Below are positions 1 through 10,929 of a stretch of DNA of 64,000 nucleotides, in pieces. Each line of letters starts with the position of its first letter. Position 1 is the first letter of the stretch. Source of the DNA: Pinus tabuliformis (taxonomy: Eukaryota; Streptophyta; Pinopsida; Pinales; Pinaceae); assembly GCA_031772625.1 (NCBI GenBank), contig CM062805.1, forward strand, positions 802,061,592-802,125,591. Reading direction: 5' to 3'. The notes beneath the pieces are model-generated. The model saw nothing but the letters and a program-made list of their open reading frames with translations. It made no database searches and was not told where the DNA came from. The position numbers and the translations under genes were made by a program.

Positions 1-2
1 AG

Positions 3-419
3 TATTTGGACCCTGGGAGTCCTGTAGTTGACGTCCACATCAATGGCACCATAATTCCCCATACCTTGATTGATCTAGGGGCTGCCATTAATGTGATGAC
101 CAGGGACACCATGCTTAAACTCAACCTTTAGAATTCCTTAAGGAAGACCTCGACAGTCCTGCATTTGGCAGATTGCTCCACAGTGACTCCCGAAGGGATT
201 GTGGAAGATGTCTTGGTCTCTATTGACTCTTGGGAGTACCCTGCAGACTTCTTGGTCCTTCAGCCAAAGGAAAATCTCACTGGATACCCCCTCATTTTGG
301 GAAGGCCTTGGTTAGCCACTGCGGATGCTTACATCAGTTGCCGAGCTGGAAGCATGACCATCAAGAATGGACCTATGTCCAAGCAGCTAGCCTATATCCT
401 CCTGCCCAACCTCTGCTAG
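3..419 (+). pseudogene. A1 aspartic protease
   Basis: Reading from base 3 gives a retropepsin-like domain: the catalytic motif is LIDLGAAINVM (about bases 69-101) and the C-terminal motif is ILGRPWL (about 294-314). The DLGA form instead of DSGA is common in Athila/Tat proteases. A stop (TAG) at 129-131 breaks the domain between the active-site turn and the flap. The following linker and RT are in another frame, so at least one frameshift lies near 385-400. This enzyme would process the Gag-Pol polyprotein. Confidence 0.75.
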
Positions 420-1700
420 AACATGACTTACCACTTTGGTTGGAAGAAGGAGATGAGGATGAGGTCTACTCTGCACCATTGTGCATAGTAGAAACCACTA
501 GGGCAGGTCCTCAAACCGAGGATGATTGGATTGAGACTTTGATTCAAAATCCACCTCCCAATGCACTGTCCTTAGAGGAATTGGTAGAGGATACCCAAGC
601 CAACACCTCAGTGGACCTCTGTGTGACTGATCCAACCTCTCCTAGAGTTAAGAATGTGGAGTTTGGTCCCGAAAGAACTTTAAATATCAGCTCCTCCCTA
701 TCTCCTTCCCAGGAGAAGGAGCTGTGTAGCTTACTGAACAATCATTTAGATGCTTTCGCTTGGAGCTATAAAGAGATGAAAGGAGTCCATCCTTCGGTCT
801 GTACCCATCACATCTACATTAAAGAAGATTGTAAATCGGTCAGGTAGCCTTAGAGGAGAATGAATCCAACCCTTAAGGACATTGTCAAAGAAGAATTGCA
901 AAAATTATTGGATGCAGGATTCATCTATCCTATCTCCGATAGTGAGTGGGTCTCGCCTCTAGTGCTGGTGCCCAAAAAGAACGGGAAGTGGAGAATCTGT
1001 GTAGATTACCAAGAACTTAACAAAGACACCAAGAAAGACCATTTCCCTTTGCCTTCCATAGATCAGGTGTTGGATGGACTGGTAGGGAAGAAGTTCTTCT
1101 CTTTCCTAGATGGGTTCAGGGGGTATAACCAGATCCAAATCAGCCCGGGATACTAAGATAAAACCACCTTCACCTGTCCTTGGGGTACCTTTGCCTACCG
1201 AGTCCTTCCCTTTGGGCTATGCAACACCCCTGCCACTTTCCAAAGAGCAGTAGTGAGCATCTTTTCTGAGTTGGTCCATGATTCGGTAGAAATCTATATG
1301 GATGACTTTACTCTTTATGGGTCCAACTTCCAAGAAGCATTGACTAATCTGGGAAAAGTTTTGACCAAGTGCATTGAGATGAACCTATCCCTCAGTCCCG
1401 AAAAATGTAAATTCCTGATGACTAAAGGGATCGTGCTAGGTCATACCATTTATCGGCAAGGATCACAGGTGGACCCTAATAAGATTGCTATCATCCAAAA
1501 GGTCCCACCTCCTCAAAAGGTAAGAGATGTTTGGAGTTTCCTAGGCTTAGCAGGATATTATCGAAGATTCATTAGAGACTTCAGTAAGCTAGCCTCGCCT
1601 TTATTTGGAATCTTAGGGAAAGATGTTGAGTTTAAATGGACTGACAACTATCAAGGGGCACTGGATGAGTTGAAAGATAAGCTGGTGTCCGCCCCGATCT
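420..1700 (+). pseudogene. A1 reverse transcriptase with upstream linker
   Basis: An acidic linker (about 420-640) leads into an RT of the Ty3 type. Visible landmarks in order are WVSPLVLVPKKNGKWR, the VDYQELN turn, SFLDGFRGYNQI, the FGLCNTPATFQRA block and the catalytic YMDD at 1295-1306, followed by GIVLGH and FLGLAGYYRRF. In-frame stops occur at 845-847 and 1154-1156. The first replaces an expected glutamine codon (CAG to TAG) and the second CAA to TAA, both C-to-T changes. The reading frame is otherwise continuous from 860 to 2060. Confidence 0.85.
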
Positions 1701-2073
1701 TGAGACGCCCAAACTGGACCCTACCTTTCCACATCCACACTGATGCCTCGAAAAAAGCCATAGGGGCAGACTTAGGACAAGTTGAGGAGAAACTCCCATA
1801 TGCCATATACTTCGTCAGCAAAAACTTGTCCAAGGCAGAAATGAACTATAATGTAATTGAGAAAGAGTTCCTGGCTGTAGTCCATTCCCTAAACAAGTTC
1901 AGACACTACATCACTGGTTATCAAACATTTGTACACACTGATCATGCTACGATCAAATATTTAATGAATAAGCCTGATGTCAATGCTTGTATAATTAGAT
2001 GGTTACTTTTGTTGCAGCAATTTGATTTGACGATTGTTGACAAGCAAGATAAGGAAATGTTGTTGCTGACTTC
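1701..2073 (+). pseudogene. A1 RNase H
   Basis: The RNase H domain is fused to the RT: the catalytic region IHTDASKKAIGA starts near 1731, and VHTDHATIKYLMNKP near 1930 marks the C-terminal part. It would remove the RNA template during cDNA synthesis. A frameshift near 2060-2074 separates it from the integrase frame. Confidence 0.8.
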
Positions 2074-3497
2074 TTGTCTAGATTGGACTTGCCTGCAGGT
2101 GAAGAAGGAACACTGGATGACCAAATGCCAGATGAACATCTGTTTGTTATCTCAATGCTCTCTCCATGGTTTGCTGATATAGAAAATTACTTGGTCTCAG
2201 CACAGTTCCCTCCGCATCTATCCTCAAAGGAGAAGAGCAGAATTGTAAGGAAGAGTGTCCCGTTCACTTGGATCGGGGGCAACCTATTTAAACTTGGCCC
2301 AGATCAGATCTTGAGACGTTGTATTAGGGCAGAGGAAGTCTTTGAAATCCTCCTAACCTGTCATGATGGACCTTGTGGAGGCCACTTTGCAGTCGAAAGG
2401 ACTGCCTTCAAAATTCTACAGGTAGGTTATTATTGGCCTACTCTTCATGAAGATGTCAGAAGGTACATCAGCCAGTGTGACCGATGTCAGAGGATGGGGA
2501 AACCGACTCCAAGGGATGAAATGCCTCTCCAACCTCAAGTGACCTTTGAGCCACTTGAGAAGCGGGGCATGGATTTTTTGGGTCCTATCAACCCTCCTTC
2601 AAAGAAACGGTCTTACATCATTGTGTGCACCGACTATCTGACCAAGTGAGCAGAAACAAGGCAATCAAAGCAGCAACAGAAGAAAAGGTGGTTGAGTTTC
2701 TGAGGGAAAATATCTTCTACAAGTATGGCTACCCAAGAGAGTTAGTCACAGATCAAGGAAGCCATTTCACCTCCAACTTGATTGAAGATTTGCTCGCTCA
2801 TCACAAGATCAAGCACAAGACTTCCACCCCCTATCATCCTCAAGCAAATGGGTAGGTGGAAGTCACTAATAGAGCATTGGAAGGGATTTTGAATAAGGTT
2901 GTGAGCAACAATAGAAAGGATTGGGCAGATCGCCTGGTTGAGGCCACCTAGGCCTACAACACCACTTGGAAGACTACAACCGGTTTCACACCTTATGAGC
3001 TGGTCTACGGGAAGAAAGCTTTGTTGTCCATAGAGTTCGAGTATAATACATTAAGGGTGGCAGCTCAGCTGGACCTAGATCTTAGCCATGCTCAACATGA
3101 AAGATTATTGCAGCTGAATGGATTAGATGAACAAAGAATGCAGGCCCTCCTCCACTCAGAAGTAGTTCTACTCCAGAGGAAGATATGGCATGATCGGCAC
3201 CTTAATGAAAAGAAATTCCAGCCGGGAGATTGGGCGCTGCTGTATGACTCAAGATACAAGGATTTCAAAGGAAAGCTGAGGACATGATGGTTAGGACCAT
3301 ATATAGTGGAGAAATGCAATGACAATGGTTCAGTCCTTGTCAGGACCATTGATGAAGAAGCCATCCCCATGCTTGTCAATGTGAATCAATTGAAAATCTA
3401 CAAGAAACCCCTTTCAAGGCAGGAGTTCATTGAAACTGTGGAAAAATCAGTGTTGGTAATAGAGCAGGGTTCTGCCTCTGTTCCGGCCACACTTTGA
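2074..3497 (+). pseudogene. A1 integrase
   Basis: The HHCC zinc-binding N-terminus is visible (CHDGPCGGHF through CDRCQRMG, about 2362-2496). The core carries the first Asp in GMDFLGP, the second Asp in VTDQGSHF and the Glu after a TAG stop at 2853-2855. The C-terminus ends at 3497 and has no chromodomain. Lesions: TGA at 2647-2649 with a frameshift just after it, TAG at 2853-2855 and 2949-2951, TGA at 3285-3287. Most are explained by C-to-T or G-to-A changes in Gln or Trp codons. Confidence 0.85.
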
Positions 3498-3527
3498 TCA
3501 AAAAAAAAAAAAGAGGAGTAAAAAGAT

Positions 3528-3712
3528 CCCTGGAAAAAAACCTCTCTGAGGCGGCCAGGGCAGGCAGTGAGGGTGAAAACCTCAGGGAAGCGCCCCTGCT
3601 GCCTCTCAGAAAATAAAGAATTTGAATAAAAATATCCTTGGGTGAAAACCTCTCTGAGGCACCCAGGGCAGATAGTGGGGGTGAAAACCTCATGAAGGCA
3701 CCCCTGCTATCT
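3528..3712 (+). other. Array of four related hairpins after pol
   Basis: Four tandem inverted repeats lie just after the integrase stop: 3528-3560, 3563-3603, 3636-3667 and 3670-3712. Each has a core GGTGAAAACCTC inside an outer stem (for example AGATAG with CTATCT at 3670-3675 and 3707-3712, and GGCAG with CTGCC at 3563-3567 and 3599-3603). Most also have a small inner stem CCTC/GAGG. The outer stems differ in sequence between units but still pair. Two further units occur in A2 at 51209-51280. Function unknown; a structured RNA element is an inference. Confidence 0.65.
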
Positions 3713-3720
3713 TTCAAAAA

Positions 3721-5705
3721 AAAAACAAGAAGAAAAAAGAAAAAATAAATAGGTCTAATCTCTGGAATTATTGCAGGTTGCAGGGAATGCAGTGAAGATA
3801 AAGGAGGTCGCGCAAAACAAGGACAGGGGTCTGTACCAAGTTACCAAACATCCTCACAGACACTCCTTCCATGGCCACTCACTTTTTCTAGGATTTGGAC
3901 ACATTCGGGTCAAGATTCAACCTCCTACAGGAAGTTTCAGGGCTTTCTATAGGAAGTTCTACATTTCTACAGGAAACATCCTGTAGAACCTTTGGGCAGG
4001 CCAAAATCGATTCTGAAGAGGGATTTAAAGCTTGAAATGTGTTGATAAGGCATGCAACCACCCCTTTTTCCCATCCATCACCTGTTTCATCTCTTTCCAC
4101 CGCCATTACCACAATTTGGTCCTGTATTCCTGCACAGTCATGCAAAAGGTCATGTTTTCCTCAGATTGCAATTTTTTTCTCAAGGGAAAAATCAAGTACA
4201 TGAAGGCCCGCACACTCTACCTGTTAAAGCTTCATCAGGACCCTTTAATCGTGAATGAAACCCTGCTCGTTTCAGCATGTAACCCAGGAGGAGAAGCAGC
4301 TATAGGATGTCCTACAAGAATCCTATAGCATGTTATCCGCCTGGAATACACACTATGGAGTCAATAGTAGTTGAAATCAGTGCAGGAGGCATGTAACCAG
4401 CTCCACTTGAACGTGAACACCTCCTTGACAGCTAAGAAAAGGCAGAGTCGTGCATGCAACGTTCACTACCAGTGGATCGAATTCCAAAGCCTGCATGTAG
4501 CATCAACCAATGAAATAAGGAATTCCAGCACCTGTGCACAAAGCAGCAATGAGAAGAGCCATCATTCCATGTCTGGAAACCTGCAAAGCACGTCCATAGC
4601 CACACAGGTAAGTGCCTAACCTTATTTCGTCAAATTTCATAAATTATACTATGAAACTTGCATGTCTGTGAATGGTGCGGGTTGAAAAAATTTGGTGGGC
4701 AGTCAACTGGCCACCCACAGTCAGTCGAATGGCCTCGTGGGATCTGAACGAGCTCAGTTACGCTCAAATCCACCAAAGGGCCATGAATTCGACACATGGG
4801 AAGTGTCCAGTCGAGGAAAATCGATGAATTTGCAGTGAAATTGGTAGATGGGTAGTGATGATGGTGGGTAATGGCAGAGATAGAAAAATGGCAGTCAGAG
4901 ACACGCCGGAGAATGATGGCCATGACATTGGCCAATGGATCGGCCTGGACACCTCACCCCCGTGCCATGAATTGCGCCGTAATTCAAAATTTTTCGGCCA
5001 TAACACTCACATTAAGCACTGGCATTTACTATTGCAACCAGTTTTCAGCAACGTACACGTCCTTCTCCTCTGCAGTTTGTTAGCCCGAGCTTCTCGGCCC
5101 GTTTCAAACTCCTCCCACGTCCCCTCCAGAAGCCGGAAAAGCTCTCTACAGGAAGGAGCTCTACATGAAGCACAACATAGCCTCTCAGAGCAGAGAAACC
5201 CAGATCTTCTGTGTCGGAATTGGAGTTTCGAAGAGAGGTAGGCTCGAAAACGCCATACCTGTGCATGAAATTTCAAAAGGTGGTAAATTAAACTGTTTGG
5301 AGTAGGGAAAGTTAAAACAAGTCTGCCTGTGGGTCAAGAATGGTGGTTTGCTTGTATGGTACACAAAATTTCTTTCAAACGCTTCTGTGTTACATTCTCC
5401 TCCACGGTGCCTGTTAACGAATTTCTCCTGTAGAAACGATAAACCTCTGTAAGGATTGATCTGTGCATAAAAAAATGTGACTTGTATATGATGGGTGTGA
5501 AAATTAAGCTCTGCAATTTGTCTGTGAGAGCCCAATTTCCTTTTGATAGTCAAGTTTTGGGGCAGAAAAAACATTATAACCAGGAAATTGGGGAAAGGGG
5601 AGATACAAACGTCTGAGAAACCCTATCCTGAGAATCAAAGGAGGAAACCTTAAAGAGAATTCCCCTTTTGATCAGAGCACAAGCCAAAACAGAGTATTTT
5701 TCACC
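3721..5705 (+). other. A1 internal spacer between hairpin array and extra ORF
   Basis: About 2 kb of A1 with no ORF that resembles a known protein; open frames are short and overlap on both strands. A short inverted motif, TTTCTACAGGAAACATCCTGTAGAA (5' half 3963-3973, 3' half near 3977-3987), echoes the CCTGTAGAA repeats of the A-family LTR. I see nothing else assignable. Long non-coding or degenerate spacers at this position are usual in Athila-like elements. Confidence 0.5.
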
Positions 5706-6159
5706 ATGCCAAGAGGGTTTATCAGAAAGGAACCCTCGGATTCCAAGAAGTTGAGAGAAACTCCTGAGGTGGTAGACCTATTTACCCGTGCAAATTGGAT
5801 GACCTTCTGTGACAGAATTCAAGGTCACGATGATGAGATAACAGAGGAGTTCCTAAGGTCCATGCAGCTTAAATCAAAGACTGGCCATTGAAAATTTCCG
5901 AGGATTGACCTTAAAACTCACCTCACAACTCATTAGTCGGGTCACTCACTTGCCATTGGGGATACCTTGGGATAAAGAGGAAAGGAAATTGGGCCAGAAG
6001 GCCAAAAAGGAATTCTTCCTACCAGAAGAACAGTTTTTAGAGGATAAAAATGGGGTCCGGAGAGCTAGCCTACATCCATTTTGGAGCGAGGTCAGCCTTC
6101 AGATTATGAAAGACATTATCTGTGAGGGAGGCAATCAAAGCCATAAAGGATAATGATCT
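5706..6159 (+). pseudogene. A1 extra ORF (ORF3) between pol and 3' LTR, N-terminal part
   Basis: From an ATG at 5706 a protein begins MPRGFIRKEPSDSKK and continues WMTFCDRIQGHDDEITEEFL. After a frameshift near 5880-5890 the next frame continues with LTLKLTSQLISRVTHLPLG, FFLPEEQF and IMKDIICEGG, ending at about 6153. The last motif, CEG, matches SCEGR in the equivalent ORF of A2 (near 52011-52026), which carries the C-terminal half. I do not recognise the protein and see no signal peptide or membrane helix. Its position, between integrase and 3' LTR, is that of the env-like gene of Athila elements. The copy seems to be deleted after CEGG. Confidence 0.6.
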
Positions 6160-6629
6160 GGACTAGTTGCTCAGAGGATGAGAAACCCATTTAGCAGCGG
6201 GGTGATGATGAGCCCCGAATTGGGCAACTTATTGGGCTCATTTTGCCTAATTTTCCTTGTTCAATACTCCATTTTTCATAGATTATGCATGTTTTTATAG
6301 TATGTTTATGTTATTTGAACGAATAAGGGTGGGCATTCTACCAAGGAGGCTAATACGTGGTCATTTCAGGTTTTTTCGACAAATTTTGGAGCAAAAACCA
6401 AGCAATTATGGCCCTGGTGACAGCCAAGCTTGAGGGGAGGATTCGTAGGAAGGTTGTCTGTGGCATTAAATGGCCCTTCCTCGAAATCTCCACCCTCAAC
6501 TCCGAGCTCAACAGGCCACCAAAACAAGTTCTAAAGGCAGCGAAGCAGCTTTGGGAAGAGTGACTGTCTACTAGCAGTTGGAACATCTGAGTCCCTTGGA
6601 TCTAGGAGGGCTGTTAGCCCCTCTTATTG

Positions 6630-6637
6630 TATAAATA
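6630..6637 (+). promoter_or_regulatory. TATA box of A1 LTR
   Basis: TATAAATA lies about 424 bases into the LTR, the usual place for the RNA polymerase II promoter that makes the genomic transcript. Confidence 0.55.
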
Positions 6638-7580
6638 AGAAGGCCTCAACCTTCGTAGTTTACTTTTGGAACTGTTGGTATTTGCACTATAGTGCTGTCC
6701 TTTCTTCAGCTCGTTTTTCTTAGCTACTGCTGTACACTTTCTTGTGATTATTATTTTTGAGTAATGAGAAGCAGCTTTACTTGGCATCAGGTCTGAGTTC
6801 TTTATAGCAGCCTACAGCTCTTGGGGTTGGGCCCAACCTGAGTGCTAAGGCCTCCTTTATGTATTGTTATTTGTTCTTTATGCATTTGCAAAATTATTTA
6901 TGTTAAGTAGATTACATCTTGCTGATTAACTAGGTCATTGTTAATGGTTAGAAGAACTTTTGATGCTCAGATTTAGTTGATAGGTTGTTAACAGGGAAAA
7001 GCTTCTAAAAAGGGCCATCAAACATCTCTGGTTTCACCTCTCCCTTAGTGTGATCAGGATAACCTTGCTGCCCACAAAAACACTGATTTTGATTTTCCAT
7101 GCAATCACTAGTGTTTGATTTTCATGTGTAGAAGTTGGTTACAAGTTTAGACTTTTTCTTGCTTAGTTGCATGAGTTAGTATACATGGTTTCATTGCAGT
7201 TCAAACTTCTGTTCATTCTTTTTGCTGGCAGTTAGATCATATTAGGTCAACGTAACTAGGTTTTTGATTTTACAAGTCTTCATCGGTCCAGTTGGAAAAA
7301 TGACTTGCAAAGCACCTGTACCACTTCTCTACCTACCCATACTCCATCAAACTTATCTGCTCCATTCCTCAGCTCAGCTTCTAGCCTTACGTTTGCCATT
7401 TGCTCACATAATCCTAGTTTTTTGTGCATCATTGTTTCAGTCCTCCTTGAAAAAATCCAACCATCTACATCTATCCTCAACTCCATCCACCAAGTCCTGG
7501 ACTGCCTCCAACCCTTATCCTACCTCCATACCACTCCTTCATCTTTCTCCATCCATCCATCCTCTAAAATCCCATTTCTG

Positions 7581-7660
7581 AACATCCTATAGAAAGTTAC
7601 AGAACATCTTGTAGAAAATCATAGACATTCTGTAGAACCCCTGCAAAGTTCTTGTAGAAG
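7581..7660 (+). repeat. CCTGTAGAA-like motif array in A1 LTR
   Basis: Four diverged copies of a nonamer (CCTATAGAA, CTTGTAGAA, TCTGTAGAA, CTTGTAGAA) are spaced about 20 bases apart. The same array is better preserved in the related LTR at 28622-28695. Role unknown. Confidence 0.6.
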
Positions 7661-8277
7661 CTCACGAATGAAGTTTCTTGATAGCCAAACTCTATGAAAC
7701 TCTTTGGAAGGGTGTTAGGGACCCCTTAGTCCCTCTTTGCACCTTCCAGACCTCATCCAAGCATTTCCTCTCGCCAATCCACCTCTGAAAAGTCAAACAG
7801 TCAAATCACATGCACAATAATTCTGGCAACTTATCCAAAAATACAAAAAAGATGTTTTTCTCAGATGTTACTATAGAAGTAGCTTAGATACATGTATTTA
7901 CCTTCCTAGAAGCCAATGGAATTTCTTTCAGTAGCTTGCATCCTCTTTCTTGCATCGGTAGGGATAGCTGGTAAAATTAAGGTTTGCTAGGGTTTACGTT
8001 TCCTTTTAGCTTTCCAGTTTCTTTCTGCAAGTAGATCAGCCTTCCTTGAGTTAGCTTTCTTCCATCAGTTAAAAAGCTTCTTCTTAGAGCTCATAGAAGT
8101 TGGCTTAAGCCCCTAACAGACTTGTGCTAGCTGAACAAGTGACAGCTGTGGCAAGAGCTATTACTTGTGCATACAGCACCATCGCTTCCAAGTTTGTTAC
8201 GAACTACCGGGTTGATAAAAGTAAAGAGGGGAGTCCCTGGAGTTGCAGCATTATTTCTGCAATACTGGCGCTCACCA

Positions 8278-9430
8278 CAAATCCTCCTCGCACTTCAGTT
8301 TGCATTTGTTAAGCTGGGGTTCTTTTCATCATTAAGTCATAACTTCGACACATTCTCTCATCGTGTCCCACCGATTGACAAAATTTGCAATACAACTACT
8401 ATGGGGTCTGGGTATACTTTTGCAATAGGTGGCAGTTATCCATTCCATGTTTCCCACCCACTTGAAAAATCGTGCACCAGAGCGCAGGTGTGGCACTTGG
8501 TCGCGATTGTACCTCCACTTTTAACGGAATCGGGCCTCCCCCAGCCAGATAGTTCACAAAGATAGGGAAATGGTCCTTATCGTGCACTTGGCTCTTGCAT
8601 TTAATATAGCCTACCTCTATACGTACCTTTAGTCGGGACACTCTTTCTTGCTTCAAGCTTTGCATGTCTGAACTCAATTTTTGAAGTTGCACATGGATTT
8701 GATGAAATTCCAACCCTAGATTCAATATTGGGGTCTTGTGTAACCTCATTGCTGTCTCCAGTGCCTTGGCTTGGGTTGAGATCTTTTGTTGTGATAGAGC
8801 CATCCTTAGATGTGGTGTCAATGATGCCATAAACCATGCACAATGTTGCGCATCTATCAAGGTCATGTTGGCTTTGCGAATAGTGCTCTTTAACCTTTGT
8901 TCCAGGTCCCACAGAGTCTCACCAAGAAGAATTGTGATCTCCTTGAACCCAATAACCGACTGGGTTTCTGACTTTGGTCAGCCAAACTCTTTATTTAGCA
9001 CATCCTAGATTGCCACTATTCCCTCATTCAGATAGTCGGTTGAGTATTTTATGTACCACATTGGCACGTGGTCCTGTAGTGCACTAATTAAGGTGGCCTT
9101 CTTGATGTTCTCATCTGTAATGCATTGGGCATCCCATACAAATCATATCATAAACCATAATCATCCTGGTTCTTCATTCCCCACACCCTTAAATAATGGC
9201 AGCTTGATTACACTCACCATCCCGACTTTTTGTGGAAGTGGTGGAGGAGGTGGGGTCGGGGTTGGTGTGGACGGATTCGATGTAGGTGAAACAGGTGGTG
9301 GTGTGGATAGAGGTGGTATTATTGGGAAGCACTCCCTGATCAACCAGACCATGCTTCCTGGTGAGAACCTTGTGAGCTCCTCCTTGCTTTCCCAGGAAAT
9401 GGAAGCTAAAGGACTGTTCTCTACTCCTCC
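8278..9430 (-). pseudogene. F1 gag
   Basis: A Pro-rich segment (PTPTPTPPPPPLPQK, about 9230-9290) precedes a Ty3-type capsid region and a cysteine-rich region. The best open piece, 8399-8866, contains SLTPHLRMALSQQKIS and DNCHLLQKYTQTP. The frame then continues past stops to CKFCQSVGHDERMCRSYDLM and RTPA at about 8285-8370. This matches F2 31350-31540, with CX2C and H..C pairs suggesting zinc fingers. Several stops and a shift near 8600-8912 break it. The domain would form the virus-like particle and bind RNA. Confidence 0.7.
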
Positions 9431-9458
9431 CATTCCACGGTAACCTCTTCTACTCGTG

Positions 9459-10140
9459 TTACTCTAGACATCGATATACACACATAATTTGTTTTTCACA
9501 CAACAACATCTTGATCCAAGTATTCAGTGATTTGATATACCTACCCTGACGTCCTTGAAGGAACCACCTTTCTGCATTGCTATAGCTCACAATTGTATCT
9601 ATCGCGAACTCAGTGATAAATCCTCCTATTACCTGATCGAGCCAATGATCTACTGCACGCGCGATTTTATCCTCAACGGCTTCTAGCCTGCGCACTAGTT
9701 TCGGGGTCCACACAATAGGTTGGTCCAATCTACACCTTCCCATGCTATTAGTGAGCCTTGCAATCCACTCGTACAACTCTACTGAAAATGACACAAAGAA
9801 GATTTCATGAATTTCTGTGAGTATATACTAGTCGATCCAATCTTCCTCTGATACTCGTAGGTTTCTATTTTCCTGAACTTCAAACTTGTGGAGTTTCAGA
9901 TCCCACCACTCTTCAATCTATTTCTTTGTAGGGTTCCAATGTTCCCACACTAGACACCCCTTAGGCAAATCCTGGTCTAGGCAACGGAACCATTTGTTGG
10001 CTTATATGAGCCTGACCCAGGTTCAGAAGAATTATTTAGCCAAGAAAATCATGCAGCTACTGGCCCTTTCGGCAACAGCCTGCGAAGCACGGATTGAGGT
10101 CTCACCCGAGGTAGCAGGGGAGGGTGCTGGAACCAGGTTT
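9459..10140 (-). pseudogene. F1 N-terminal domain upstream of gag (unknown)
   Basis: The open part 9459-9794 reads LYEWIARLTNSMGRC, QPIVWTPKLVRRLEAVEDK, AVDHWLDQVIGGFITEFAID and YIKSLNTWIKMLLCEK. Further upstream, through stops, come NKWFRCLDQDLPKG and IEEWWDLKLHKFEVQ (about 9870-9990). F2 has the same order of motifs at 29800-30346. I do not recognise the domain: it is mostly helical-looking, rich in Trp and charged residues, about 180 residues long, and lies ahead of a Pro-rich hinge and gag. It is probably the N-terminus of the Gag polyprotein or a separate ORF1. Confidence 0.6.
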
Positions 10141-10189
10141 CCCCACCCTTCATATGTCTAGATGTGGTTTGGAGGTTTCACACCCCATT

Positions 10190-10929
10190 TTGCAGCTTCG
10201 CGCTATGTTGCCTTCGCGTAGTTCCCGAATACCTCTTACTCCCTATTAGCACGCAGTCTATAGATCTAATCAATTGGATGAAGTATTGCAACTCGGATCT
10301 ACTTTAGAATAGTTTTTAAGCAAACATTTATCAGATTTATTCAGTTAGCGTATTAAGATTTAACCCAGATTCACAAGTATTCAATAAGAAATCATATGTG
10401 CATAGATCAAAACAGTCTTATTACTCATACAAAATTCCAGAGTTGCGATAATTCAGATTTGACACATAATTCTCAGAAGGAACCTATCTTTATTTCCACT
10501 TATCACCAGTACATCCAGATTCGCCTTGCGCACTCAGATGTAGGGGTCCACACACATAGTTGTGGTCTCTTCTAGGCCTCTGCGCACACAGCTTCAAAGC
10601 ATCTATCCTTTACCCACACCCTCGACTTGGACTTACGGACGCTTTCAGAATGCTTTTCTCAAAAACCCATTACATGATGGATCCAAAACTATATAACAAA
10701 ACTTAGCTACTCTACCCGTAGAGCCTCACTCTTATTTATACCTTTCCATGGACCGCAATCCATGGGCGGGCTGACTCAAATTACATTTATTTACATTATT
10801 TTGGGCGGACTACCCTTTTGAATTTTACTTATTACAAATTGCGTTCTGCGCATCCCGCAGAGTCTTTACCCCATTTTTACCCAAAATTTCGGGCTTCATG
10901 CTCCCTGACCATTGCGTGGGGCTTCTGCT
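10190..10929 (-). repeat. Probable F1 5' LTR (incomplete)
   Basis: A 740-base non-coding stretch lies upstream of the F1 coding region and contains a minus-strand TATA box (10733-10740). Its position and promoter-like features suggest the 5' LTR, but I could not find the second LTR, clear TG/CA ends or a primer site. The left limit is approximate and the right end is cut at the join to backbone D. Confidence 0.4.
10733..10740 (-). promoter_or_regulatory. TATA box of F1 LTR-like segment
   Basis: TATAAATA on the minus strand, followed by AGAGTGAGG. It is placed suitably to drive the minus-strand F1 transcript. Confidence 0.45.

Larger units (their letters stand above)
1..8277 (+). mobile_element. 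A1: 3' part of an Athila/Tat-like Ty3/gypsy retrotransposon
   Basis: The domain order protease, RT, RNase H, integrase, then a long non-pol interval with an extra ORF and a 2.07-kb LTR fits the non-chromoviral Athila/Tat branch of Ty3/gypsy. The DLGA-type protease, the YMDD-F RT motif and the lack of a chromodomain support this. The 5' LTR and gag lie outside the window. The internal region is full of stops and frameshifts, so the copy is dead. The LTR end (GCTCACCA at 8270-8277) abuts truncated element F1. A second family member, A2 (37139-60771), supplies the 5' LTR, primer site and gag that are missing here. Confidence 0.8.
6206..8277 (+). repeat. A1 3' LTR
   Basis: Begins TGATGAGCC and ends GCTCACCA, imperfect inverted ends shared with the A2 LTRs (TGATGAGCC at 37139, GGCTCATCA at 60763-60771). 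It contains a TATA box and a tract of CCTGTAGAA-like motifs (7581-7660). The stretch 6780-8277 aligns with 27760-29307, and the last 200 bases also with 39740-39878 and 60640-60771. Start and end are inferred from those alignments. No clear polypurine tract precedes the start. Confidence 0.7.
8278..10929 (-). mobile_element. F1: 5' part of a Ty3/gypsy element of family F
   Basis: Read on the minus strand this is an LTR-like segment (10929 to about 10190), a leader, an unusual N-terminal ORF, a proline-rich linker and a gag with zinc knuckles, cut off at 8278 where it meets the A1 LTR. The N-terminal ORF and gag match F2 (29640-35828), which lies in the opposite orientation and carries the rest of pol. 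The right edge, near 10930, is a sharp join to backbone D (CAACAAGAGTCAAGC matches 19989 onward). Confidence 0.7.

Noticed and set aside
4855..5276. Overlapping open frames on both strands as possible host genes
   Set aside because: Short, overlapping, without motif or start context, and located in the spacer of A1.
9051..9443. Plus-strand open frame with a Gly/Val-rich stretch
   Set aside because: It is the antisense of the Pro-rich linker of F1 gag on the minus strand.
9970..9990. Minus-strand TGGTTCCGTTGCC looks like a tRNA-Asp-type primer site for F1
   Set aside because: The same place in F2 (29826-29845) reads as coding NKWF sequence and the match continues on both sides, so this is part of the N-terminal ORF.
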